From positions 15,187,419 through 15,251,418 of the forward strand of contig OZ036004.1 in assembly GCA_964035015.1 (NCBI GenBank): DNA of 64,000 nucleotides. The letters are read 5' to 3'. Both the position numbers and the translations under genes were made by a program. The notes below the pieces were generated by a model that made no database searches, was not told where the DNA came from, and saw only the letters and a program-made list of their open reading frames with translations. Within the stretch, counting starts at the first letter, position 1. Each line of letters begins with the position of its first letter. This DNA is from Corallium rubrum. Lineage: Eukaryota > Cnidaria > Anthozoa > Scleralcyonacea > Coralliidae. Positions 12,630 to 21,109 of the stretch are shown here, one piece after another.

Positions 12630-13478
12630 ATGGGCATTACACCAGAACAATATCGATCGAGAATCGGGTGCCACAGCATATTTATGGCAGGTAAAGATAA
12701 TGAACGTCGTTTGAAAGGGTCGTTTTGGAACACGATGTTAATGATGTTTTATTTACATGTGTTTTACTTGCCAACATTAAAACGTGTCGTTGAGCAATAT
12801 CAAAGATCAAATGAAGTTATGTCTTGGTTTCATCAAATGATGTGTTATCATGTATATTATGTACCATTGCTTCTAAGGCTGTCAAATGACGTGGAAGAAA
12901 ATCCAGGTCCTACAGTATATGAAATAATTAATGTATTGGAAACTCTCCGTGCTGATTTTAGTCAAGGAGATCAGTCGAAGTTCGGTGATAATGCGGGTAA
13001 ACAATGCGTTGCAATGTCATTAACCGCTATAATATTCAGACACATTAAACCACATATTGGCAACTGGGATTCTCCTGATTTAAATAATATTTTGTATCGT
13101 GGTAACTGTCTGTATGATTGCATTAAAGGTTCTGTTAAAAAAGACTTCTTGTTGTTGACTGATGTTCCTGCTATGGTATCACTAAATGAGAAAACATATA
13201 ATTTAACCTATAGTGGGGAATCATTAAGTGGGGAATTATTTATGACAGATAATAATGGGCCTTATATTTCCCTAAAAAATGCATTTACAGAGATATTTTT
13301 TGGAGGAGAAACAAATTATGAATGTTGTTTGTTAACTATTGATTCTAACACAGTTGCAGTGTTTAACATGTTGAACAACAGTTATAGAATCTTTGATTCT
13401 CACTCAAGGGATATGTGGGGAATGCCAAGTTTTTTGGAACATGTGTCTTGCTCATTGTTGATGGCCTTGAAAACTTAG
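12630..13478 (+). CDS. Helentron ORF1: leader, 2A-like peptide, C76-like cysteine peptidase (N part)
   Basis: 282 codons from ATG (context caaaATGg). Residues 1-86 form a leader with aromatic and hydrophobic stretches, beginning MGITPEQYRSRIG. Leaders of this style precede 2A sequences in animal retrotransposons, from general knowledge. Residues 87-94 are DVEENPGP, a full match to the 2A consensus D(V/I)ExNPGP, predicting release after Gly93. Residues 95-282 look like a cysteine peptidase: Cys126 in GKQCVAMS and Asp256-x-His258 in FDSHSR, the arrangement of the C76 (herpesvirus tegument-type deubiquitinase) fold. The OTU signature DGNCLFR is absent. The frame ends at 13478, but the domain continues in the -1 frame from 13430 (FFGTCVLL...). 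So ORF1 is the N-terminal part of a longer protein, made either by frameshifting or broken by one missing T. The family assignment is by motif only. Confidence 0.75.
   Translation: MGITPEQYRSRIGCHSIFMAGKDNERRLKGSFWNTMLMMFYLHVFYLPTLKRVVEQYQRSNEVMSWFHQMMCYHVYYVPLLLRLSNDVEENPGPTVYEIINVLETLRADFSQGDQSKFGDNAGKQCVAMSLTAIIFRHIKPHIGNWDSPDLNNILYRGNCLYDCIKGSVKKDFLLLTDVPAMVSLNEKTYNLTYSGESLSGELFMTDNNGPYISLKNAFTEIFFGGETNYECCLLTIDSNTVAVFNMLNNSYRIFDSHSRDMWGMPSFLEHVSCSLLMALKT
12888..12911 (+). other. 2A-like ribosome-skipping motif
   Basis: Encodes DVEENPGP (residues 87-94), preceded by the hydrophobic YYVPLLLRLSN typical of the 2A upstream helix. In known 2A peptides the ribosome fails to join Gly and Pro, so the downstream product would start at Pro94. 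Activity here is predicted, not shown. Confidence 0.85.
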
Positions 13479-16400
13479 TTGCATTTTTTCAGGCTACTTC
13501 TTATCGAGGAACATGTGTGCCTTTTGAAATGAAAGGTGTTTTAGTCAATGAGGTCTGTATTGATGATAATCAAAACAATCAATTAGTCAATAATCAGAAA
13601 CCTGAACTAGGTAATTGCTATAAGAAAAGAGAGTATGCTAATGAAAGTAATGATAAATGCGAGGTAACAAGAAAAAATTACCAGTGTAAAAGCAAGAACA
13701 AGAAAGTAAAAATTGAGGATTCAGAAACTAGAAATAAGCGATTGCAAGCTGGGCGATTGAATTATTTAAAACGAAAAAATACAGAAAGTGCTTTAACAAA
13801 AGAAAAGAGGCTTCAAAAGTGTCGGGAGTATAAACAGCAAAAGAGAGAAAATGAATCTGTTGAGCAGAGAGAAAATCGATTGAAGGCAAAACAGGTGAAC
13901 AATAAGCATAAAAGAGTGAATGAATCTACTGAGCACAGACAGAATCGATTGCAGGAAAAACAAGTGTATGATTTAAATAGGAGAGCAAATGAATCTGATG
14001 AGCACAGACAGAATAGATTGCAGGCACAGCAAGTGAGTGATTTAAATAGGAGAGCAAATGAATCTGATGAGCATAAACAGAACAGACTCTTGATACAAAA
14101 AGAATGTGATACAAAAAGGAGAAACTGTGATGCTGGACCAGTTTCAGATCTTATACATAGATTTCACACAGCTGTATCAAAAGGCCCAATATATATTTGT
14201 ACTTGTTGTGACCAGTTGTGGTATAGGCATAGTGTTAATTCTGCTGAAAAACTCAAAGTGTCAAACCCCACTATGTCACAATACTTGTTGAAAAAAATAT
14301 GTGTTGACGATATTGAGTGGATCTGTAGAACATGTGAAAAACATTTAAAAAAGAATAAAATGCCTCCATTGGCTGTAAAAAATGGGATGGTATTTCCAGA
14401 AAAGCCAGAAAGTTTTGATTTAAATCAATTAGAGTGGAGACTTATTGCACCAAGATTAGCTTTTCTGAAGCTTATGCAAGCACCAAGGGGTAAGCAATTT
14501 AAGATAAATGGCAATGTTGTCAATGTGCCTGCTGATGTTGTCAATACTGTAAATACATTACCAAGACTACCACATGAAACAGGGACAATCAAAGTTCAGT
14601 TAAAACGACGACTCCAATATAAAAGTTCTGCAATGTCTTTAAATGTGAGGCCACATAAAGTCTTTCAGGCAGCAACTTGGTTAGCTATGAACAGTGGACT
14701 TTATCATGAACAAGGCATTGTTTTTAATGAGCACTGGCAGAAAAACTTTCAGGAAAATTTATACACACCTGATGATATTACGATGGGACATGAAAAAGAC
14801 AATTTAGACAACAATTCTAAAAATACTGATGACAAGAATTTAAATGTTGCCAAAGATTGTGCAAAATGCCAGAATGATGATTGGAGTGAAGATGATGAGA
14901 CTGAAATTCCTGCTGGGGTAACTGACAGTATGTTGACTCCTACAGATTTTCTTGACGATCATGAAAGAGAAATAATACATAACATAGCACCAGGTGAAGG
15001 TAACAGACCTCAGAGTATATTTCGAGATAAATATTCAGAAGAACTAGCTTATCCTGGGATATTTCTTGGGCAAAAAAGGCCAGAAAATAAAGAAAGATCA
15101 GTCAAAGTATTTTATAGTGACATTTGTAAATCAGAGTTAAGAAGGTCAGACAGAAGAGCTGCAATGTGTGTAGAGAATATATTCTTTAAGACCAAAAAGC
15201 TACAGATGAAAATACTTTTAGGCAAATCCCAAATAGCACTAAGAAAATCTAAGAGAAGTAACACAGGCTTAACAGCTGGACAGTTAAAGCAACATGGTAG
15301 TTTGGAAAGAATTGTTCACCATGATGAAGGTTTCAAATTTTTAAGAGCACTAAGAGGATCACCCCCATATTTTGAAAAGGCTAAAAAAGATCTTTTTGCA
15401 ATGATAAGACAATTGGGTCCTGCAACTTTGTTCTGTAGCTTTTCCTCAGCCGAAACAAAATGGTTACATCTCCTAAAAATATTAGGGCAACTTATTGATC
15501 ATAAAGATTATACTGATGATGAATTGGAAGAATTAAATTGGGAAGAAAAATGCAGACTCATCCAAAGTGACCCAGTGACTTGTGCAAGACATTTTGATTA
15601 CCAATTTAATAAATTCTTGAAAGAATTCTTGATGAGCAACATTGCCCCTTTGGGAAAAATTAGAGACTGGTTCTATAGAGTTGAATATCAGCAACGAGGT
15701 TCACCCCATATTCATATGTTAATATGGCTAGAAAATGCTCCAGTGTTTGGTGTTGCTAAAGATGATGATGTCACATCTTTTATTGATCAGATAATCACTT
15801 GCCATCTACCAAATAATGAGCCTGACCTAAGAAATCTTGTTAATCGACAAACACATAGACATTCACATACTTGTCGCAAAAAGTCGAAAAAGGAATGTAG
15901 ATTTAATTATCCTCAACCACCAATGAAGTCAACAAAAATTCTTTATCCACTAGATGATAATGTTTCTCAAAGTGAAGTTAAAAAACTAAAAGTTTTGTGG
16001 AAAACTATAAAGCAGCAGCTAAATGACATGAAAGAAGGTGAAAATATCACATTTGATCAATTATTAGCTGATCTGAATGTCTCTGACAATGATTATATAC
16101 TTGCAATTAGATCATCTCTCAACTGTCCCACAATCTTTTTAAAACGAAATCCCAATGAACTCAGAATAAACAATTATAACACTGCATGTCTGAGTGCCTG
16201 GAGAGCAAACATGGACATTCAATTTGTTCTTGATGTGTATGCATGTGCAATGTATATTGTTTCATATATATCCAAGGCTCAAAAGGGAATGAGTGAACTA
16301 CTTCGTAATGCATGTGCTGAAGCAAGAGAAGGAAATGCTAGTATTAAGCAGCAAGTGAGAGATATTGGTAATAAATTTTTAAACAGTGTTGAAATTAGTG

Positions 16401-19390
16401 CGCAAGAAGCTGTGTACATAGTTCTACAATTACCAATGAGAAAATCATCAAGAGAAGTTGTTTTCATACCAACCTCACCACCTAATGAAAGAGTTCAATT
16501 GTTAAAACCACTAAGTGAAATTGAAAAAATGCCAGATGAATGTGAAGAAATACATTTTGGTGGACTTTTAAAGAGATACACTGAACGACCTGCTAGTCTT
16601 GAGAATGCAACCTTAGCAGACTGGGCAGCATGGTATGATAGTGTTAACAACAAATCATATCAAAAGAAAACAACAAAACCAGACATTGATGATCTGCCAT
16701 TAGAAACATCAGATAATGATGACAATAATGATGATGAACTTTGCGATGACACCAACACAATTAATAAGTCCAAAAAATCATATAAAAATAGTGAACTGAA
16801 AAAACGAACAAAAGCCAGAATCATAAGGTGTGTCTGGTTTAATAAAGAGGCCTACCCAGAGAAGCACTATCGGGAATTAATTATGCTTTTTACACCATGG
16901 AGGAACGAGGAAAGTGATTTAATTGGCAATTATTCATCTTATGAAGAACATTATTTAACTTTACAAGACTCAATAAGAGATCAAATGAGCCTCTATGCAG
17001 TTTGTAATGAAGAATTAAATAATGCCCGGGAACAATTAAATTCAGCTTTTGACAATGATGAAGACCAATTTGATTTAATTGCACCAGTAACTCAAGATGC
17101 TGAACACCAAGATGAAGATGAAGGGGCTATAGATTTACATCCTGACTTGAATGAAAACTATGATCTGTCACACGACATTGGCATTCCTTCAGCATCATCA
17201 AATAATGAACCACTTATTCTAAATGAAATGCCAGACGACGAATATAGAGAAATGGTACAAATGTTAAATAAAGAACAAAAGGAATTTTTCTATCATACTC
17301 TTCACCTAATAAAGACTTCAGACAAACCATTTTACTCATTTCTTAGTGGAGGTGGAGGTGTTGGCAAATCACATCTTACAAAATCAATCTATCAAGCAGC
17401 ATTGAAATACTATAATACAAGAGCGGGTGATGACTTCAGTCAAGTTAATGTTTTACTTCTAGCTCCTACAGGAAAAGCTGCATTTATCATTCGAGGCAAT
17501 ACAATACACAGTGCTCTTGCAGTACCTGCATGTCAGTCCTTAAGAAATTATAAACCACTTGATTCAAACAGATTAAACACTTTAAGGTGTCAATTAGGAA
17601 GTGTAAAACTGATATTACTAGATGAAATATCTATGGTTGGAAACAGTATGTTTAATGTTCAAATAAATAATCGATTAAAAGACATTAAAGGTAGCAAGGA
17701 AGATTTTGGAGGTGTAAACATAATTGCAATTGGTGATTTGTTTCAATTAAAACCAGTCATGGATGGTTTTATATTCAAAGATTTTGATAACTCAGAATAT
17801 GGTGTTCTTACTCCAAATTTATGGAAACAACACTTCCGAATGTTTGAACTACATGAAATAATGCGACAACGAGAGAGTAAAGCATTTGCAGAAACTTTGA
17901 ATAGATTAAGAGAAGGAAAACATACTGAAAATGATATTTTAAAGATTAAAGAAAGAATAGTTTCAGAAGAAAACTGTCCAAAACAAGCACCTCATTTATT
18001 TATCCAAAACTTGAATGTTGATGAATTTAACAACCAAGTTTATAAAGCAGCAACAGGGGCAAAATACACAGTAAAAGCTCATGACAGTGTCATAGGTGCT
18101 AATTCTGCAGAACTTAGAGACAAAATAATGAAGCAAATTCCAAATGACCCACGAAAAACTAAACAGCTTGCTTCAAAGCTCCAGATTGCTGAAGGTGAAA
18201 GAACTGAAATTTCCATAAATGTAAGAACTGATGATGGTTTGACAAATGGTGCTAGTAATATTGTTAAGTTAGTACAGTTACATCAACCTGGAAAACCTTC
18301 GGGTATAATATGGGTAGAGTTTGATCAACAAGAAGTTGGTAAGAAAACAAGACATGAAAACAGGCAGCTTTATCGACAAAATAATATTCAAAGTACATGG
18401 ACACCAATTAAACCAGTCACCACACAATTCGCTGTTGGTAGAAATAGAACGGCTCAAGTTGTCAGAAAGCAATTTCCACTGCGACTAGCTGCTGCTAAGA
18501 CTGTACATAGATCTCAAGGTGATACTCAAACTGAAATTGTTGTTAACCTTAACACTCGAAGAGCAATTCCGCACATACATTACGTTGCATTGAGCCGAGT
18601 AACTACGATTGAAGGACTGTATGTCACTGACCTTTGTGAAGACAAAATTTCTGTTGATCCTAAAGTTGTAAGCGAAATGGAAGAGTTGAGAACAGAAAGA
18701 AGCCTCCAGCTTTGTATCTCTCCATTGTATAAAATAAATGATTCAGTTTTGAAATTGTGTTATTTAAATGCGCGTTCACTCCATAAACACATTGAAGATG
18801 TTCGTAAAGATTTTAATTATCTCTCTAGCGATATAGCAGTATTTACAGAGACAAGATTCAATCCGATAGAGCCAAATGAAATGTACACCATTGATGGTTT
18901 TGAGTTATTTCGTAACGACAGTCACTCTTGTGTAAATAATGGACGACCCTATTATGGTACAGCGGTATATAGCAGAGTGCCATTAGTTGCTGGTTATCCT
19001 TACAGCCACAACATTAATTCTATAGAATTCACAATGATCAAAGTAACAAGTCATCCCAACTTGACAATCGTTGCCGTATATCGTTCACCAAAAGTTCCTA
19101 TTAGTCAACTGTGTTCCGCATTGAGAGAAATTGTCCTTGAAGTTGCTGGTGAGGAAAGTGTAATAATTGGAGATTTCAATGTAAACTGGCTCAGTGAAAC
19201 TGATAGAAGACCTCTCTACAATGTGTTGGTAAGGGACAATAGCTATGTACAATTAATATCAGACTACACAACAGATAATAAAACTCTCATCGATCATATA
19301 TTCTGTAAAATCACTTCTCAAAATGTAAATTCAGGTATTTTAGAAACCTATTTTAGTGATCATAAAACAATTTGGGTATCATTCAAATGA
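13415..19390 (+). CDS. Helentron Rep-helicase-endonuclease (ORF2)
   Basis: 1991 codons with no internal stop. It has no credible own start: the first codon taken here is GTG, and the frame opens at 13397 after a TGA, so it is probably reached from ORF1 by the shift at 13430. Order: end of the peptidase domain (1-45); six 23-residue basic repeats (~101-237); Cys-rich finger (C262, C264, C265, then C304, C307) and a DUF6570-like region (~310-460); Rep nuclease with HUH pair H765-I-H767 and tyrosines Y947 and Y951 plus K954; PIF1-like helicase with Walker A GGGGVGKS (1312-1319), Walker B D1403-E1404, GDLFQLKP (1440) and motif VI YVALSR (1723-1728); EEP/AP endonuclease with N1785, E1812, GDFN D1920/N1922, D1960-H1961 and SDH D1982-H1983. 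All catalytic residues look present. The role would be rolling-circle transposition: nicking, unwinding and strand transfer, with the EEP perhaps cutting target or donor DNA. Confidence 0.93.
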   Translation: MGNAKFFGTCVLLIVDGLENLVAFFQATSYRGTCVPFEMKGVLVNEVCIDDNQNNQLVNNQKPELGNCYKKREYANESNDKCEVTRKNYQCKSKNKKVKIEDSETRNKRLQAGRLNYLKRKNTESALTKEKRLQKCREYKQQKRENESVEQRENRLKAKQVNNKHKRVNESTEHRQNRLQEKQVYDLNRRANESDEHRQNRLQAQQVSDLNRRANESDEHKQNRLLIQKECDTKRRNCDAGPVSDLIHRFHTAVSKGPIYICTCCDQLWYRHSVNSAEKLKVSNPTMSQYLLKKICVDDIEWICRTCEKHLKKNKMPPLAVKNGMVFPEKPESFDLNQLEWRLIAPRLAFLKLMQAPRGKQFKINGNVVNVPADVVNTVNTLPRLPHETGTIKVQLKRRLQYKSSAMSLNVRPHKVFQAATWLAMNSGLYHEQGIVFNEHWQKNFQENLYTPDDITMGHEKDNLDNNSKNTDDKNLNVAKDCAKCQNDDWSEDDETEIPAGVTDSMLTPTDFLDDHEREIIHNIAPGEGNRPQSIFRDKYSEELAYPGIFLGQKRPENKERSVKVFYSDICKSELRRSDRRAAMCVENIFFKTKKLQMKILLGKSQIALRKSKRSNTGLTAGQLKQHGSLERIVHHDEGFKFLRALRGSPPYFEKAKKDLFAMIRQLGPATLFCSFSSAETKWLHLLKILGQLIDHKDYTDDELEELNWEEKCRLIQSDPVTCARHFDYQFNKFLKEFLMSNIAPLGKIRDWFYRVEYQQRGSPHIHMLIWLENAPVFGVAKDDDVTSFIDQIITCHLPNNEPDLRNLVNRQTHRHSHTCRKKSKKECRFNYPQPPMKSTKILYPLDDNVSQSEVKKLKVLWKTIKQQLNDMKEGENITFDQLLADLNVSDNDYILAIRSSLNCPTIFLKRNPNELRINNYNTACLSAWRANMDIQFVLDVYACAMYIVSYISKAQKGMSELLRNACAEAREGNASIKQQVRDIGNKFLNSVEISAQEAVYIVLQLPMRKSSREVVFIPTSPPNERVQLLKPLSEIEKMPDECEEIHFGGLLKRYTERPASLENATLADWAAWYDSVNNKSYQKKTTKPDIDDLPLETSDNDDNNDDELCDDTNTINKSKKSYKNSELKKRTKARIIRCVWFNKEAYPEKHYRELIMLFTPWRNEESDLIGNYSSYEEHYLTLQDSIRDQMSLYAVCNEELNNAREQLNSAFDNDEDQFDLIAPVTQDAEHQDEDEGAIDLHPDLNENYDLSHDIGIPSASSNNEPLILNEMPDDEYREMVQMLNKEQKEFFYHTLHLIKTSDKPFYSFLSGGGGVGKSHLTKSIYQAALKYYNTRAGDDFSQVNVLLLAPTGKAAFIIRGNTIHSALAVPACQSLRNYKPLDSNRLNTLRCQLGSVKLILLDEISMVGNSMFNVQINNRLKDIKGSKEDFGGVNIIAIGDLFQLKPVMDGFIFKDFDNSEYGVLTPNLWKQHFRMFELHEIMRQRESKAFAETLNRLREGKHTENDILKIKERIVSEENCPKQAPHLFIQNLNVDEFNNQVYKAATGAKYTVKAHDSVIGANSAELRDKIMKQIPNDPRKTKQLASKLQIAEGERTEISINVRTDDGLTNGASNIVKLVQLHQPGKPSGIIWVEFDQQEVGKKTRHENRQLYRQNNIQSTWTPIKPVTTQFAVGRNRTAQVVRKQFPLRLAAAKTVHRSQGDTQTEIVVNLNTRRAIPHIHYVALSRVTTIEGLYVTDLCEDKISVDPKVVSEMEELRTERSLQLCISPLYKINDSVLKLCYLNARSLHKHIEDVRKDFNYLSSDIAVFTETRFNPIEPNEMYTIDGFELFRNDSHSCVNNGRPYYGTAVYSRVPLVAGYPYSHNINSIEFTMIKVTSHPNLTIVAVYRSPKVPISQLCSALREIVLEVAGEESVIIGDFNVNWLSETDRRPLYNVLVRDNSYVQLISDYTTDNKTLIDHIFCKITSQNVNSGILETYFSDHKTIWVSFK
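13430..13436 (+). promoter_or_regulatory. Candidate -1 ribosomal frameshift heptamer T TTT TTG
   Basis: ORF1 codons here are AGT TTT TTG, so the heptamer T TTT TTG is in the exact phase (X XXY YYZ) for a -1 slip. After slipping, reading enters the 1991-codon frame at TTT TTT GGA ACA. The peptidase domain is continuous across this point, while ORF1 stops 42 nt downstream (TAG at 13476). I see no strong downstream stem-loop or pseudoknot by eye. The alternative is a simple contraction of a 7-T run, which would also explain the frame change. Confidence 0.5.
13715..14125 (+). repeat. Coding 69-bp minisatellite (six 23-residue repeats)
   Basis: Within ORF2, residues ~101-237 form six units of 23 amino acids (the last is 22) with core ES-x-E-x-R-x-x-RL. 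Units start near residues 101, 124, 147, 170, 193 and 216. Copies 4 and 5 are nearly identical, so unit number has probably changed recently. The units are highly charged and likely helical, which suggests nucleic-acid or protein binding (inferred). Similar N-terminal repeats occur in other animal Helitron proteins. Confidence 0.85.
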
Positions 19391-19721
19391 AGAGCAGACA
19401 AATAATATTGCTATCTATATACAGTAATGTATTTAGAGATACAAATGCAAATAAAATATGTATTACGAATAAATTTTTTATAATGATCATTAATACTTCT
19501 AAACTGGCATTTACAAGAAAAACTAAGAGCAGAATATTTTTAAAAGGAACACTTTAAAGTGCATAAAGTATTAATTATATAATACAGTATTAAAGATGCA
19601 ATTGATCAAACATGTTGTTTTGCAATTATCAAAAATTATGAATTTAATATTATGAATAAAAATGATTAATTTTTCAAAATAAACAAATAAGTGCTAAAAA
19701 TTACATTGTGAATGTTCCCAT

Positions 19722-19803
19722 GCAATATGGGAAAATGTTCCAAGGCAATATGGGAAAATGTTCCAAGGCAATATGGGAAAATGTTCCAAGGCAATATGGG
19801 AAC
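19722..19803 (+). repeat. 23-bp minisatellite, 3.5 copies
   Basis: Unit gcaatatgggaaaatgttcc-aag at 19722, 19745 and 19768, then a partial copy at 19791. The preceding ttcccat (19715-19721) is an inverted match to atgggaa within each unit, so stems can form with any copy. Short tandem repeats near the 3' side fit Helentron architecture. Confidence 0.92.
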
Positions 19804-19804
19804 A

Positions 19805-19833
19805 ACTTCACCTGAAGTAATTTTATTACTTCA
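19805..19833 (+). other. Competing hairpins downstream of the 23-bp repeats
   Basis: TGAAGTAAT (19813-19821) and ATTACTTCA (19825-19833) form a perfect 9-bp stem with a TTT loop. The first six bases of the same left arm can instead pair with ACTTCA at 19805-19810 over a 2-nt loop. The two structures exclude each other. No poly-T tract makes this a classical terminator. Confidence 0.75.
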
Positions 19834-19885
19834 ACAGAAGCAGGGGCAACAGACCCACACCACAATTGGACATACTATATAGCAG

Positions 19886-19998
19886 GTAAGTTATTTTTTC
19901 TAATTTACTCTGATTACTTACATGTAACTGGTCTAGTCAGTTATTCAGTTATTATTTCCAACTGTCAATTAAAGGCTTTGCCTTTTATTTTTTTATAG
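19886..19998 (+). other. Possible small intron (donor and acceptor consensus)
   Basis: A perfect donor CAG/GTAAGT (intron starts 19886) is followed 113 bp later by a pyrimidine-rich tract ending TTATAG (19998). It lies in non-coding Helentron DNA. It could be a captured host intron, a 3' UTR intron or chance; no convincing coding exon flanks it. Confidence 0.25.
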
Positions 19999-20318
19999 AA
20001 ATTGACCAGTGTACAATATATGGAATGTCCAGTTATGCAGTTCAAGTCTCAAATTGTCAACTGCCAAAAAGTGTTATTCCACTTACTGACAAAAGTATAT
20101 GGTACTTCTTCCAAATTCTAAACCACATTTTCACCATTTAAGTCCATTAAAGTCTGGCTACTCTAGCAGATGTTATGATGCAAAATCAGAATATTGCAAC
20201 ACTTTTACAAGAGACATTATTTCAAGACTTTTTCCCTTGATATTAATTCTTCAGCATTATAATGGTAAAGGATAAAGCATTGAGGATAAAGGACTGGGGG
20301 CTAATTATCTTTACTTAC

Positions 20319-20486
20319 ACTGCCGGTGGCTGAATTGCGAAGGATGCAGATCAACGTGGCCGTGTTGAGGCATATTAAAGGTGCTCCAAGCAGCCATTCT
20401 ATGACACACTTCAGATCACGAATCACAGCGAAGATGTAGGTGTTGATATACATCATGTTTGGATATGGATAATCATAAAGAAACAT
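20319..20486 (-). pseudogene. Possible captured exon, TM1-like receptor fragment
   Basis: On the minus strand an ATG (20486) opens a 56-codon stretch ending at a strong splice donor, GGCAGT/GTAAGT (intron from 20318 downward). The peptide has a ~22-residue hydrophobic segment (WLLGAPLICLNTATLICIL) followed by a basic R. A Pro-x-x-x-x-Asn in a helix followed by ILR recalls transmembrane helix 1 of rhodopsin-like receptors. If real, it is one 5' exon carried inside the Helentron, antisense to the transposase, with no further exons seen. It could equally be a chance open frame; the receptor identity is a weak inference. Confidence 0.3.
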
Positions 20487-21109
20487 TGTTTAATCACCAT
20501 GATGTCACCACAATTTTCCTGTTATGGAACATATTGCAAGTTCCAAACTGAATACATGTACACCGAAAGATGCACATATCCTGATAAATATTTGATATAC
20601 GATAACTGTACACCTTTTAATGGCTCAAGAATGCAAAATTCTATGGCTGGTGGAAACTTTATTATCAACAAATATTCTCCATTAATTGTTATTTACTCTC
20701 AATCCAAAATATGAATTTTACAAGCTCACTTCATGCAAACTGTTCAAGGTGTATATTACTAACAGTATATGATGCAAAGATTTGGATTCAGCCAGTAATG
20801 AATGAAATTGAAGAACATTATTGTAGCTAGTTATTTACATGTATTGCTGTGGACCTAAATTTTGTGGTGTATGCTTTGCCTCTGTGTGTTTGAATTTTTT
20901 GAACACAAATGATAAATAACTAGGCCATGTTCAGCTAAAAGAACAAATTGATGGGTTTGACTATTCTAGTTCTCAAAATAATTAAGGTCCATGTTTTACA
21001 CCCATGTGTTGAAATGAACAATATAAGACACATTTGTAAATTAAAAAAACTATCAATTGATTTGTGTCAGTATCTGTTTGCATTTCACTCATTTTCATGC
21101 TTTTCGTCT

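Noticed and set aside
12630-13478. ORF1 as an independent host or viral gene
   Set aside because: It lies inside the element's termini and its domain continues in the Rep-helicase frame.
13926-18472. Minus-strand and alternate-frame open frames inside ORF2
   Set aside because: Shadows of the 1991-codon coding frame.
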